Positions 31,685 through 39,904 of a stretch of 64,000 nt of DNA are shown in pieces (position 1 is the first letter of the stretch; the number at the start of each line of letters is the position of its first letter). The DNA is from Pseudarthrobacter sulfonivorans. Lineage in GTDB: Bacteria > Actinomycetota > Actinomycetes > Actinomycetales > Micrococcaceae. Position numbers and translations under genes: made by a program. The DNA lies in assembly GCF_001484605.1 (NCBI RefSeq), contig NZ_CP013747.1, positions 2,294,001 to 2,358,000 of the forward strand, given 5' to 3'. The notes beneath the pieces were generated by a model, which worked only from the letters and a program-made list of their open reading frames with translations, searched no databases and had not been told where the DNA came from.

Positions 31685-32036
31685 CCTTCCCGCAACTGAT
31701 CCCGTCCACGCGGCGGCGTCACTTGCAATGAGGTATATCCAGGCCACCTCCTTCTCGGATGGCTCGCGCTAGTGGCTCGCCTCAGGCGACGCCTGCTGGA
31801 AGTCTCCTGTCGGCATAGCTTCAGGGCTGGTCCGCGCGGCGCCGCAGCATCCCCATAGTTCGGAACTCAAGCTTCTTTGTTGGGGCCTGCACTGCCGCTG
31901 CAACTGGGTCCTTCTTCGCATTCGCGAACAATTCATAACCACCGGGCATTTCCCTGCCTAATTATGCCGTTATTGCTCCGACATTAAATGGCTTTATTTG
32001 TCATGCCCAATTACACGCCGAAAGGAGGTGACCACC
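31685..32036 (+). promoter_or_regulatory. intergenic leader with candidate anti-Shine-Dalgarno element
   Basis: This 352-bp gap lies between two small ORFs. At 31745-31753 it contains CACCTCCTT, the exact complement of AAGGAGGTG at 32022-32030 (the ribosome binding site of the next ORF), and it can also pair over 8 bases with AAGGAGGT at 31573-31580 (the site of the preceding ORF). A small CAGGC-GAC-GCCTG hairpin lies at 31783-31795. No gene was found. Confidence 0.4.
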
Positions 32037-32198
32037 ATGATCAAACGAATCAAGAACGCACTATTCTTCCTGCGGAAGCCTGTCCGGGATGACCGGCCCG
32101 TCCGGGATGCGCGCCGGGAATTCAACGGGCAGCTGCTGGAACGGCAACGCGAAGACGTTTTCGTCCTGTTGCACCAGCAGATGGGCGGCATGAACTGA
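32037..32198 (+). CDS. small basic hypothetical protein (53 aa)
   Basis: ATG 32037 follows AAAGGAGGTGACCACC, a near-complete match to the 3' end of 16S rRNA, so efficient translation is likely. The product starts MIKRIKNALFFLRKPVRDD, has a charged middle rich in Arg and Asp, and ends VLLHQQMGGMN. I see no membrane segment beyond the short NALFFL stretch and no known motif. It is followed after 61 bp by the GT87-like gene. Function unknown. Confidence 0.65.
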   Translation: MIKRIKNALFFLRKPVRDDRPVRDARREFNGQLLERQREDVFVLLHQQMGGMN

Positions 32199-32259
32199 GG
32201 CGGGGCCCGAGTATGGAGTCCACGGTCCGGCAGCGCACGTCCCGGGTAAGCTCTCAGAC

Positions 32260-33726
32260 ATGCAGGAGACGAAGCCACCGGCGCACCCACGGCGCGCCCG
32301 CTTGGTTGTTCCGAGCCGCAGCGACCTGCTGCTGAAGAACTTCACGGAACTGATCGGCGGGCCGATGGGTGCCCGGTCGGCGCCCGGCCTCGTCTCCCCC
32401 GGCGTTTTTACCGTGGAACGTGTCCTGATCATCTTGACCGTCGTGGCGGCGCTGGCCGGCCTCGCCATCAAGGGCTACTGCCGGGCCAACGGCTGGGCGA
32501 GCCCCGGCCAGTTCTATTCCACGTGCTATTCCGACTTCCCGGAATTCTTCCGCAACCGCGGCCTGGGGGACGGCACGTTCCCGGTCCTGAGCCCGGGATC
32601 TCTCTTTGAAGACCCGGTCCTGATGGGACTCATTGCCGGGGTGACTGCCTGGATGGTCCCGGGCCAGGGCATCAGCGACGCGCGGATTCTTGGCTACTTC
32701 GACGTTAATGCCACTCTGGTTGCAGCCGTCTGGATTGTCACCGTGCTGGCTACGGCCCGGATGTCACAGCGGCGCCCCTGGGATGCGGCCATGGTGGCGC
32801 TGGCACCTGGCATCGTGCTGGCCGGAACCATCAACTGGGACATGTGGGCCGTGGCATTGTTGGCGCTGGGGATGCTGTGTTTTTCGCGGGAAAGGCTGGT
32901 CCTCGCCGGCACCCTGATTGGCCTCGCCACAGCGACGAAGCCCTATGCCGCCCTGGTTCTCGGAGCCGTCCTCCTGCTGGCCCTGCGGACCGGGCGGATC
33001 CGCGGTTTCCTGGTCACTGCGGGCGCCAGCGCAGCGGCCTGGCTGGCCATTAACGTGCCTGTTGCGGTGGCCAATCCGTCCGGCTGGGGGTACTTCTTCA
33101 GGTTCACCGAGACGAGGGAAGCCGGCTACGGGTCCCTATGGTTCGCCTACAACCTGGTGGCCCGGCGGCTGCGCTGGCCGGTGCTGGATCCCGCAACCAT
33201 CAACTGGCTGGCGCTGGCCGTGTTCCTGCTGGCCTGCACCATGATTGCCGCGGTGGCGCTGACAGCAGCACGCCGGCCGCGGCTGGCCCAGTTGGCATTC
33301 CTCATCGTGGGTGCTTTTGTCCTGACCAGCAAGGTCTATTCGCCGCAGCATGTCCTGTGGCTCATCCCGCTGTTGGCGCTGGCCCGGCCGCGGTGGCGGG
33401 ATTTTCTTATTTGGCAGGGCGTTGAAGGCCTGCACTGGGCAGCCGTCTGGATGTACCTGGGCCAGGTGGCCAGCCAGGGCCCGACCCAGCACAATATTGA
33501 CATGCCCTACTACGTCCTGGCCGTGGCAGCACATATGCTTGCAACGGCATATTTGATGTTCCGGGTTGTATGGGACATCCACGATCCGGACTACGATCCC
33601 GTCCGCCGCCATCACCTCGATGATCCACAGGGAGGGCCGTTCGACGGACTCCCGGACTGGTTGCGGTTCAGCCCCCGCCATCCCTCGCATGCGGTGCTCC
33701 CTTGGCGGGCGAAACACCATGCCTGA
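32260..33726 (+). CDS. polytopic membrane protein, GT87/DUF2029-like glycosyltransferase
   Basis: This 488-residue protein has about ten hydrophobic segments, beginning at residue 52 (VERVLIILTVVAALAGLAI) and ending near 440. Between them is an extracytoplasmic loop with FYSTCYSDFPEFF, and later NWDMWAVALLALG and KVYSPQHVLWLIPL. This layout and the acidic loop residues resemble GT87/DUF2029 polyprenyl-phosphate-mannose-dependent glycosyltransferases, including the mycobacterial Rv0051-like group. Acceptor and donor are unknown. A TAAGCT seven bases before the ATG suggests a leaderless mRNA. Its last 8 bp overlap the oxidoreductase gene. Confidence 0.7.
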   Translation: MQETKPPAHPRRARLVVPSRSDLLLKNFTELIGGPMGARSAPGLVSPGVFTVERVLIILTVVAALAGLAIKGYCRANGWASPGQFYSTCYSDFPEFFRNRGLGDGTFPVLSPGSLFEDPVLMGLIAGVTAWMVPGQGISDARILGYFDVNATLVAAVWIVTVLATARMSQRRPWDAAMVALAPGIVLAGTINWDMWAVALLALGMLCFSRERLVLAGTLIGLATATKPYAALVLGAVLLLALRTGRIRGFLVTAGASAAAWLAINVPVAVANPSGWGYFFRFTETREAGYGSLWFAYNLVARRLRWPVLDPATINWLALAVFLLACTMIAAVALTAARRPRLAQLAFLIVGAFVLTSKVYSPQHVLWLIPLLALARPRWRDFLIWQGVEGLHWAAVWMYLGQVASQGPTQHNIDMPYYVLAVAAHMLATAYLMFRVVWDIHDPDYDPVRRHHLDDPQGGPFDGLPDWLRFSPRHPSHAVLPWRAKHHA

Positions 33727-35158
33727 CGTCGCCGTCGTCGGGTCCGGACCCAACGGGCTGGCTGCAGCCGCCGTAATGGCCCGCGCCGGCCTCTCCGTCG
33801 AAGTCCACGAGGCGGCAGACACCATCGGAGGCGGCACCCGCACCGCCGAACTGATGCAGCCGGGGCACCTCCATGACATCTGCTCGGCCGTGCACCCCAT
33901 GGCGCTGGCATCACCCTTCTTCCGCGACTTCGAGTTGGCCCGCCGGATAGACCTGGTGGTCCCGGAGCTTTCGTTCGGATCACCGCTCGACGGCGGACGG
34001 GCGGCCCTCGGATATCACAGCCTCGAACGGACTGTCCAAGGCCTGGGCCGGGACGGCGACGCCTACCGCAGGCTTCTTGGCCCGCTGGTTGACCGCATTG
34101 ACGGCGTGATGGATCTGACGCAGCACCAGCTGCTGAGGATCCCCCGGGATCCCCTGGCGGCGGCGCTTTTCGGGCTGCGGACACTGGAGCAGGGATCGCG
34201 GCTGTGGAACGCGGGGTTCCACGAGGACCTTGCGCCTGCGCTGCTCAGCGGCGTGGCCGCCCATGCGGTTTCGCAGCTGCCCTCGCTGGCCTCTGCAGGC
34301 GCCGGGCTCATGCTCACCGCACTGGCCCACGCCCAAGGCTGGCCGATTCCGCTGGGCGGATCGGCCTCCATTGCGGCCGCGCTGGAGGCCGACATCCGTG
34401 CCCACGGCGGGGTGATCCGGACGGGGGCGACGATCGAGAGCCTCCAACAACTCCGCGGCGCGCGGGCCACTCTGCTGGACGTGGCCCCACGGGACCTGCT
34501 GAACATTGCAGGCGACAGCCTCCCGGCCAAGTATCGGCAAGCCCTGGAGGCGTTCCGCTATGGGAATGGTTCCTGCAAAGTGGACTTCATCCTGTCCGGA
34601 CCCGTTCCGTGGGCAGCAAAGGAACTGGGGGACGCCGGAACGGTGCACGTCGGCGGCACGCGTGCTGAACTGGCCCGTGCCGAGAACGAAGTATCCGCCG
34701 GGAAACACCCGGAACGCCCTTACGTCCTGGTGGCCCAGCCATCACGGTTCGACACGGGCCGGGCGCCAGCCGGCCGGCAGATCCTGTGGGCATACTGCCA
34801 TGTGCCTGCCGGATCAACCCGCGACATGGGCGAGGCCGTCACCGCGCAGCTGGAGCGCTTCGCGCCCGGGTTCCGGGATGTGGTGATGCAGACCCGGGTG
34901 ACCACTGCGGCGGAACTGGCCAGCTACAACCGGAACTACGTGGGCGGGGACTTCAGTGCCGGCATCATGGATGTGCGCGGACTTATCCAGCGCCCCGTCG
35001 TCTCCCGCGTTCCATGGCGGACGCCCGTGCCCGGCGTGTATCTCTGTTCCTCCTCTACGCCGCCCGGCCCCGGCGTAACGGGCATGCCAGGGTTCTTCGC
35101 CGCGAAACATGCCCTGAAAGACAGGTTTGGTCTTGGGGTCCCTTCGCTCGGCCTCTGA
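33719..35158 (+). CDS. FAD-dependent oxidoreductase, phytoene desaturase-like
   Basis: The N-terminus MPDVAVVGSGPNGLAAAAVM is a classic dinucleotide-binding GxGxxG fold, followed by EVHEAADTIGGGTRT, the arrangement of the phytoene desaturase/monoamine oxidase superfamily. The C-terminal FAD segment appears as PGVYLCSSSTPPGPGVTGMPG. The start ATG 33719 overlaps the preceding gene by 8 bp, giving 479 residues; a longer frame from 33566 is antisense-like and was dropped. No other carotenoid genes are nearby, so the substrate is open. Confidence 0.85.
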   Translation: MPDVAVVGSGPNGLAAAAVMARAGLSVEVHEAADTIGGGTRTAELMQPGHLHDICSAVHPMALASPFFRDFELARRIDLVVPELSFGSPLDGGRAALGYHSLERTVQGLGRDGDAYRRLLGPLVDRIDGVMDLTQHQLLRIPRDPLAAALFGLRTLEQGSRLWNAGFHEDLAPALLSGVAAHAVSQLPSLASAGAGLMLTALAHAQGWPIPLGGSASIAAALEADIRAHGGVIRTGATIESLQQLRGARATLLDVAPRDLLNIAGDSLPAKYRQALEAFRYGNGSCKVDFILSGPVPWAAKELGDAGTVHVGGTRAELARAENEVSAGKHPERPYVLVAQPSRFDTGRAPAGRQILWAYCHVPAGSTRDMGEAVTAQLERFAPGFRDVVMQTRVTTAAELASYNRNYVGGDFSAGIMDVRGLIQRPVVSRVPWRTPVPGVYLCSSSTPPGPGVTGMPGFFAAKHALKDRFGLGVPSLGL

Positions 35159-35175
35159 ACCCCGCCTCTATGCCG

Positions 35176-35228
35176 GCGCGAAAGGACACTTAAGCCCCTG
35201 ACAGCGGTCCTCAAGTGTCCTTTCGCGC
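35176..35228. terminator. hairpin with perfect 16-bp arms
   Basis: GCGCGAAAGGACACTT at 35176-35191 is the exact complement of 35213-35228, with a 21-base loop. A third, imperfect copy of the right arm (ACTGTCCGTTCGCGC) follows near 35243-35257. It could be a terminator for the oxidoreductase gene or part of a dispersed intergenic repeat family. Confidence 0.65.
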
Positions 35229-35307
35229 ACAGCGGTAGGGCCTCAACTGTCCGTTCGCGCGGAATGGGTGACAGCAGGCGCGTTCCAAATCGGGGCATAA
35301 TAGCGCC

Positions 35308-37302
35308 GTGGGGAACTCAAAGAAACTATCGCTTGCCATAGCTGGACTCATCCTCGGCGCCTCCTTGGTTGCCTGCGACGACGGCAGAGGGGGTGCCGAA
35401 AGCGCGGCCAAGCAGTTTGCGTCCGCTCTTTCCACGCTCGACGTCGGCTCGGTCGCCTTTGATGGCAAGGATTCCGGGGTGGCCAAACAACAGGTCCAGG
35501 ACGTTTTCAAGGCCCTGGAGCCGGACAAGCCCACAGTGGCGGCCGGCGAGCTCACCCTGGACGGCGACACTGCAACCGTTCCGCTGGACTACACCTGGAA
35601 AATCGGCACCGGCGAGTGGAAATACACGGTCTCCGCAGAGTTCACGAAGTCAGGGGATAACTGGCTGGCGGTCTGGAACCCGGCAGCCCTGGTCCCCGGA
35701 CTCGCCGACAACGAAATCCTGAGCAAGGGCACCCAGTCGCCGCAACGCGCCGACATCCTGGGCGCGGATGACGCGAAGCTGGTCACGTACCGTCCCGTGG
35801 TCAACGTGGGGATCGACAGACTGCTACTGGGATCCGCGGACGCCGCCGCATCAGCCACCAAACTGGCCGAACTGGTGGGTGTGGATCCCGCCGCCTACGC
35901 CCAACAGGTTGCGGCCTCCGGTGCCGAGGCGTTCGTCCGGGCCATCACTCTCCGTGATGAGGGCCGCACCGTCACGGACGCGCAGATCACGGCCATTCCC
36001 GGTGCCCGCGCCATCCCGGAAGCCCAGCCGCTGGCACCCAGCCGCACGTTCGCAAGGGCAGTCCTCGGCACCGTCGGCGAGGCCACGGCCGAGCAGATCG
36101 AGGCGTCCGGCGGCGTCCTGACCGCCGGCGACGTGACTGGCATCGGCGGGCTCCAGCAGCAGTACGACGCGCAACTCCGCGGCACCGACGCCGTGGTGAT
36201 CCGTGCGCAGCTGGCCGACCTGACCCGCGAACAGATCCAGGCCGCCGGAACGGATCCCCGCAGGGTGGTCTTCGAGATGGCCCCGACCCCGGGCACGCCA
36301 CTGAAAACCACCGTTGATCCGAACCTCCAGTCACTCGCCGAGAGCACCCTTGCCGGTGTAGGCCCGGCGTCGGCCATCGTGGCGCTCCGCCCCTCCACGG
36401 GGGCCGTTCTCGCCGCGGCCTCAGGCCCGGGAAGCAACGGCTACAACACCGCCATGCTGGGCCAGTACGCGCCCGGGTCAACCTTCAAGATCGTCGATTC
36501 GCTTGCCATGCTCCGCAACGGCCTGACGCCCGATTCGAAGGTGGAATGCACACCCACCCTTACCGTGGACGGCCGGACGTTCAAGAACGCGGAAGGTTAC
36601 CCGGAAACGTCGCTGGGGTCCGTGGCACTCCGCGATGCCTTTGCCCACTCGTGCAACACGGCGTTCATCGCTGCGCGCGACACTGTCACGCAGGCCCAGC
36701 TGGAGGCTGCCGCCGTCGCCATGGGCGTGGCGGTGGAGGCCCCCGCGCTGGGCGCCGCGGCATTCCTCGGGTCCGTTCCGGGCGAGGCTGCGGGCACCGA
36801 ACATGCCGCCTCGATGATCGGCCAGGGCAAGGTGCTCCTGTCCCCGCTGGCAGCGGCCATCATGGCCGGTTCCGTGGGCAAGGGATCCCCCGTCTCACCG
36901 CAGCTGGTCCTGAACCCCGACGCCGGGGCTGCCGCGGCAGACACCTCCGGCGGGACGACGGCGGAAGGCGCGTCGCCGTCGTCGACCGTTACGCCGGAAG
37001 CACCGGCCAAGGCGTCCGGCCAGCCCATCACTGCCGCCGAGGCCGCGGCGCTGTCCGACATGATGCGGGCGGTAGTCACGTCCGGCCACGCGGGCTTCCT
37101 GACGACAGTTCCCGGCGCGCCGGTGGGCGCCAAGACCGGCACGGCGGAGTTCGGCAAGGAGAACCCGCCCAAGACGCACGCCTGGATTGTGGCCGTCCAC
37201 GGTGACCTGGCCGTGGCCGTGTTTGTCGAGGACGGCGGACTCGGAGCCACCACGTCGGGTCCGCTGCTCAAGCAGTTCCTGACCGCCGCCGCCGCCGGCT
37301 AG
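35308..37302 (+). CDS. penicillin-binding lipoprotein (transpeptidase)
   Basis: The protein opens with a signal peptide and a lipobox (SLVAC, Cys 23), so it should be anchored to the outer face of the membrane. An NTF2-like MecA_N-type domain (about residues 30-150) and a dimerisation region follow. The transpeptidase domain has all three serine-enzyme motifs: STFK at 391-394, SCN at 448-450 and KTG at 609-611. It is predicted to crosslink peptidoglycan. Near residues 540-570 there is an Ala/Ser/Thr-rich insertion. The GTG start lies six bases after CATAAT, which suggests a leaderless transcript. At 664 residues it is full length. Confidence 0.9.
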   Translation: MGNSKKLSLAIAGLILGASLVACDDGRGGAESAAKQFASALSTLDVGSVAFDGKDSGVAKQQVQDVFKALEPDKPTVAAGELTLDGDTATVPLDYTWKIGTGEWKYTVSAEFTKSGDNWLAVWNPAALVPGLADNEILSKGTQSPQRADILGADDAKLVTYRPVVNVGIDRLLLGSADAAASATKLAELVGVDPAAYAQQVAASGAEAFVRAITLRDEGRTVTDAQITAIPGARAIPEAQPLAPSRTFARAVLGTVGEATAEQIEASGGVLTAGDVTGIGGLQQQYDAQLRGTDAVVIRAQLADLTREQIQAAGTDPRRVVFEMAPTPGTPLKTTVDPNLQSLAESTLAGVGPASAIVALRPSTGAVLAAASGPGSNGYNTAMLGQYAPGSTFKIVDSLAMLRNGLTPDSKVECTPTLTVDGRTFKNAEGYPETSLGSVALRDAFAHSCNTAFIAARDTVTQAQLEAAAVAMGVAVEAPALGAAAFLGSVPGEAAGTEHAASMIGQGKVLLSPLAAAIMAGSVGKGSPVSPQLVLNPDAGAAAADTSGGTTAEGASPSSTVTPEAPAKASGQPITAAEAAALSDMMRAVVTSGHAGFLTTVPGAPVGAKTGTAEFGKENPPKTHAWIVAVHGDLAVAVFVEDGGLGATTSGPLLKQFLTAAAAG

Positions 37303-37312
37303 CGCCCCCGAC

Positions 37313-37369
37313 TTTTTGTCCAGATAATGCGCGCAGAACTGCCTCGAAGGCATATTATCTGGACAAAAA
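37313..37369. terminator. hairpin with perfect 16-bp arms
   Basis: TTTTTGTCCAGATAAT at 37313-37328 is the exact complement of 37354-37369, around a 25-base loop whose ends (GC and GCAT) can partly pair. It starts 11 bp after the stop of the penicillin-binding protein gene. The T-rich and A-rich outer ends suit bidirectional termination. Confidence 0.7.
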
Positions 37370-37402
37370 CCCGGGTCGGGCGGGCGTGGGAAGATTGTTG
37401 GC

Positions 37403-39085
37403 GTGGCCCACATAGACATTTCCGGTATTGACTACTTCCTCTCCGATGGCACGCAGCTGCTCAACGGCGTGACTTTCAAGGTCCCGGACGGTACCAAAAC
37501 CGCCCTGATCGGCCCCAACGGCACGGGCAAGACCACGCTCTTCCGGATCATTTCCGGCGACCTCGTACCGGACGAAGGCGTGATCGGTCGCTCCGGAAAC
37601 ATGGGCATCATGCGCCAGTTCGTGGGCCAGGTCCGGGACGATTCCACGGTCCGAGATCTGCTGGTGTCCGCCGCTCCGCCGGCCCTGGCCGCCGCGGCCA
37701 GGGAGGTGGACGAGGCCGAGCTCGCGATGGTGGAGCACGACGACGAGCCCAGCCAGATGCGGTACGCGCAGGCCATCGTGGACTGGGGAGATGCCGGCGG
37801 TTATGACGTGGAGACTGTCTGGGACGAGGTCTGCATGGCCGCCCTGGGACTGCCCTTTGACCGCGCACAGCACCGCCCGGCGTCGAGCCTTTCCGGCGGC
37901 GAGCAGAAGCGGCTGGTGCTGGAGGCCCTGTTCGCGGGACCTGACCAACTCCTGCTCCTGGACGAACCGGACAACTACCTCGATGTGCCTGGCAAGCGCT
38001 GGCTGGAGGACAAGCTCAACGAGTCCAAAAAGACTGTCTTCTTCATCAGCCACGACCGCGAGCTGCTCAACAATGCCGCCGGCCGCATCGTGACCCTCGA
38101 GCCGGGCATCAACGGCGCAGGTGCCTGGGTGCACGGCGGCGGCTTCGGCTCCTACGTCGACGCCCGCGCCGACCGGAACGCCCGCTTCGAAGAGCTCCGC
38201 AAGCGCTGGGACGAGGAGCACGTGAAGCTCAAAGAACTCGTCAACATGTACAAGAACAAGGCGGCATTCCGCTCCGATATGGCCAACCGCTACCAGGCCG
38301 CCCAGACGCGCCTGGCCAAGTTCCTCGAGGCCGGCCCGCCGGAAGCATTGCCGATCGAGCAGAACGTGCGCATGCGCCTGAAGGGCGGCCGGACCGCCAA
38401 ACGGGCCGTTGTGGCTGAGAAACTGGAACTGACCGGGCTGATGAAGCCGTTCTCCACCGAGGTGTGGTTCGGGGACCGCGTGGGTGTGCTCGGCTCCAAC
38501 GGCTCCGGCAAGAGTCACTTCCTGCGCCTGCTGGCCACGGGCGGGACGGACCCGGAACGGGAGCACGTCCCCGTGTCCGACGTCGATATTGCCGAAGTGC
38601 CGCACGAGGGGACCGTGAAACTCGGCGCCCGTATCCGCCCCGGTTTCTTCGCCCAGACCCACGTCCGGCCCGACCTCCTGGGTAAGACCCTGCTGGAGAT
38701 CCTGCACCGCGGCGACGAGCACCGGTCCGGCCTGGGCCGCGAGGCAGCCGCCGGCGCATTGGACGGTTACGGCCTGGCGTCGCAGTCGGAGCAGAAGTAC
38801 GACTCCCTCTCCGGCGGCCAGCAGGCACGGTTCCAGATCCTGCTGCTGCAGCTCTCCGGCGCCACACTCCTACTGCTGGATGAGCCCACGGACAACCTGG
38901 ACCTTCATTCGGCCGAGGCACTGGAAAAAGCCATTGACCATTTCGAGGGAACCGTCTTGGCAGTCACCCACGACCGCTGGTTCGCCCGCACCTTCGACCG
39001 GTTCTTGGTGTTCGGTTCCGACGGCCGCGTCTACGAATCCGCCGAGCCCGTGTGGGACGAAAAGCGGGTTCAGCGCGCCCGCTGA
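37403..39085 (+). CDS. ABC-F family ATP-binding protein
   Basis: Two ABC ATPase domains lie in one 560-residue chain with no membrane segment: the first has GPNGTGKTTLF and LSGGEQKRLVLEAL, the second GSNGSGKSHFLRL, LSGGQQARFQILLL and LLLLDEPTDNLD. The linker near residues 250-330 is charged and helical, as in ABC-F proteins, which act on ribosomes as translation factors or antibiotic-protection proteins rather than as transporters. The second Walker A has KS-H in place of the usual KS-T/S-L. Which ABC-F subgroup it belongs to cannot be decided by eye. Start GTG 37403. Confidence 0.9.
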   Translation: MAHIDISGIDYFLSDGTQLLNGVTFKVPDGTKTALIGPNGTGKTTLFRIISGDLVPDEGVIGRSGNMGIMRQFVGQVRDDSTVRDLLVSAAPPALAAAAREVDEAELAMVEHDDEPSQMRYAQAIVDWGDAGGYDVETVWDEVCMAALGLPFDRAQHRPASSLSGGEQKRLVLEALFAGPDQLLLLDEPDNYLDVPGKRWLEDKLNESKKTVFFISHDRELLNNAAGRIVTLEPGINGAGAWVHGGGFGSYVDARADRNARFEELRKRWDEEHVKLKELVNMYKNKAAFRSDMANRYQAAQTRLAKFLEAGPPEALPIEQNVRMRLKGGRTAKRAVVAEKLELTGLMKPFSTEVWFGDRVGVLGSNGSGKSHFLRLLATGGTDPEREHVPVSDVDIAEVPHEGTVKLGARIRPGFFAQTHVRPDLLGKTLLEILHRGDEHRSGLGREAAAGALDGYGLASQSEQKYDSLSGGQQARFQILLLQLSGATLLLLDEPTDNLDLHSAEALEKAIDHFEGTVLAVTHDRWFARTFDRFLVFGSDGRVYESAEPVWDEKRVQRAR

Positions 39086-39097
39086 GCATCGGACGGC

Positions 39098-39130
39098 GCT
39101 CATATGATCAAAAATTGCTATCATATGAGC
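39098..39130. promoter_or_regulatory. inverted-repeat operator at the DeoR gene start
   Basis: GCTCATATGAT at 39098-39108 and ATCATATGAGC at 39120-39130 form a perfect 11-bp inverted repeat with an 11-base centre. The right arm contains the candidate start ATG at 39125. The left arm contains TATGAT, a possible -10 box. This is the expected shape of an autoregulatory operator. Confidence 0.75.
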
Positions 39131-39904
39131 ATGAAGACTGAAGAGCGGCACCGCCTGATCGGGGAGCTGCTTCGCCACCAGGCCGAGATCTCGGTGGAAG
39201 AGCTGACCCAGGCGTGCGACGCATCGGGCGCCACCATCCGCCGCGACCTCGAGCTGCTCGCATCGCATGGTGTGCTGCGCAGGGTTCATGGCGGTGCCAG
39301 GAGCCTGATTGCCGGCGGCGAAAACCCGGGCTACGGCCAGCGCGAACTCGAAGACCAGGCCGTGAAGGCCAGGATCGCCGTCGCCGTTGCAGGCCTGCTG
39401 GGAGATCGCGAACTCGTGTGGCTGGACAGCGGCACCACAGCCACGGAAATTGCCCGCGTCCTCCGCGGGCGCGAACTGACGCTGATGCCCATGTCCATGC
39501 GCGCCCTGACGACGGTCACCGACGACGACCCGCATGCCGGCCAGCGTCCCGCCCTGCTGCTCCCCGGCGGAAGCCTGGTTCCCGGCGAGCTCTCCTTCCG
39601 CGGCCCGCTCGCGGAAGCCAACATCCGGTCCCTGCGCTTCGACACGGCGGTGGTCACGCCCTGCGCCCTGAACCTCAGGGACGGTCTCCTGGCCCATGAT
39701 CTGGAAGACGCCGCAGTGAAGCGGGCCGGACTCGAATCCGCGGCGCGGGTGATTGTTGCCTGCGCCGGCGCCAAATGGAATGCCACCGCGATGGCCCTGG
39801 TTGCCCCCTTGGACGCAGTGAACGTGATAGTTACGGACAAAGACCTGAGTGCGGACGAACTCGCACACCTCAACAAGCTCTCGGTGGAAGTAGTCAAAGC
39901 ATGA
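39125..39904 (+). CDS. DeoR family transcriptional regulator
   Basis: The N-terminal winged helix-turn-helix (ERHRLIGELLRHQAEISVEE, then CDASGATIRRDLELLASHGVLRRVHGG) is the DeoR signature. The rest is the DeoR C-terminal sugar-phosphate sensor domain with the LDSGTTATEIARVL motif and a KWNATAMALVAPL end. Start ATG 39125 gives 259 residues; ATG 39131 is equally possible. The gene overlaps the MFS transporter start by 4 bp, so it probably controls its own operon, responding to a sugar phosphate or related effector that the sequence does not reveal. Confidence 0.92.
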   Translation: MSMKTEERHRLIGELLRHQAEISVEELTQACDASGATIRRDLELLASHGVLRRVHGGARSLIAGGENPGYGQRELEDQAVKARIAVAVAGLLGDRELVWLDSGTTATEIARVLRGRELTLMPMSMRALTTVTDDDPHAGQRPALLLPGGSLVPGELSFRGPLAEANIRSLRFDTAVVTPCALNLRDGLLAHDLEDAAVKRAGLESAARVIVACAGAKWNATAMALVAPLDAVNVIVTDKDLSADELAHLNKLSVEVVKA

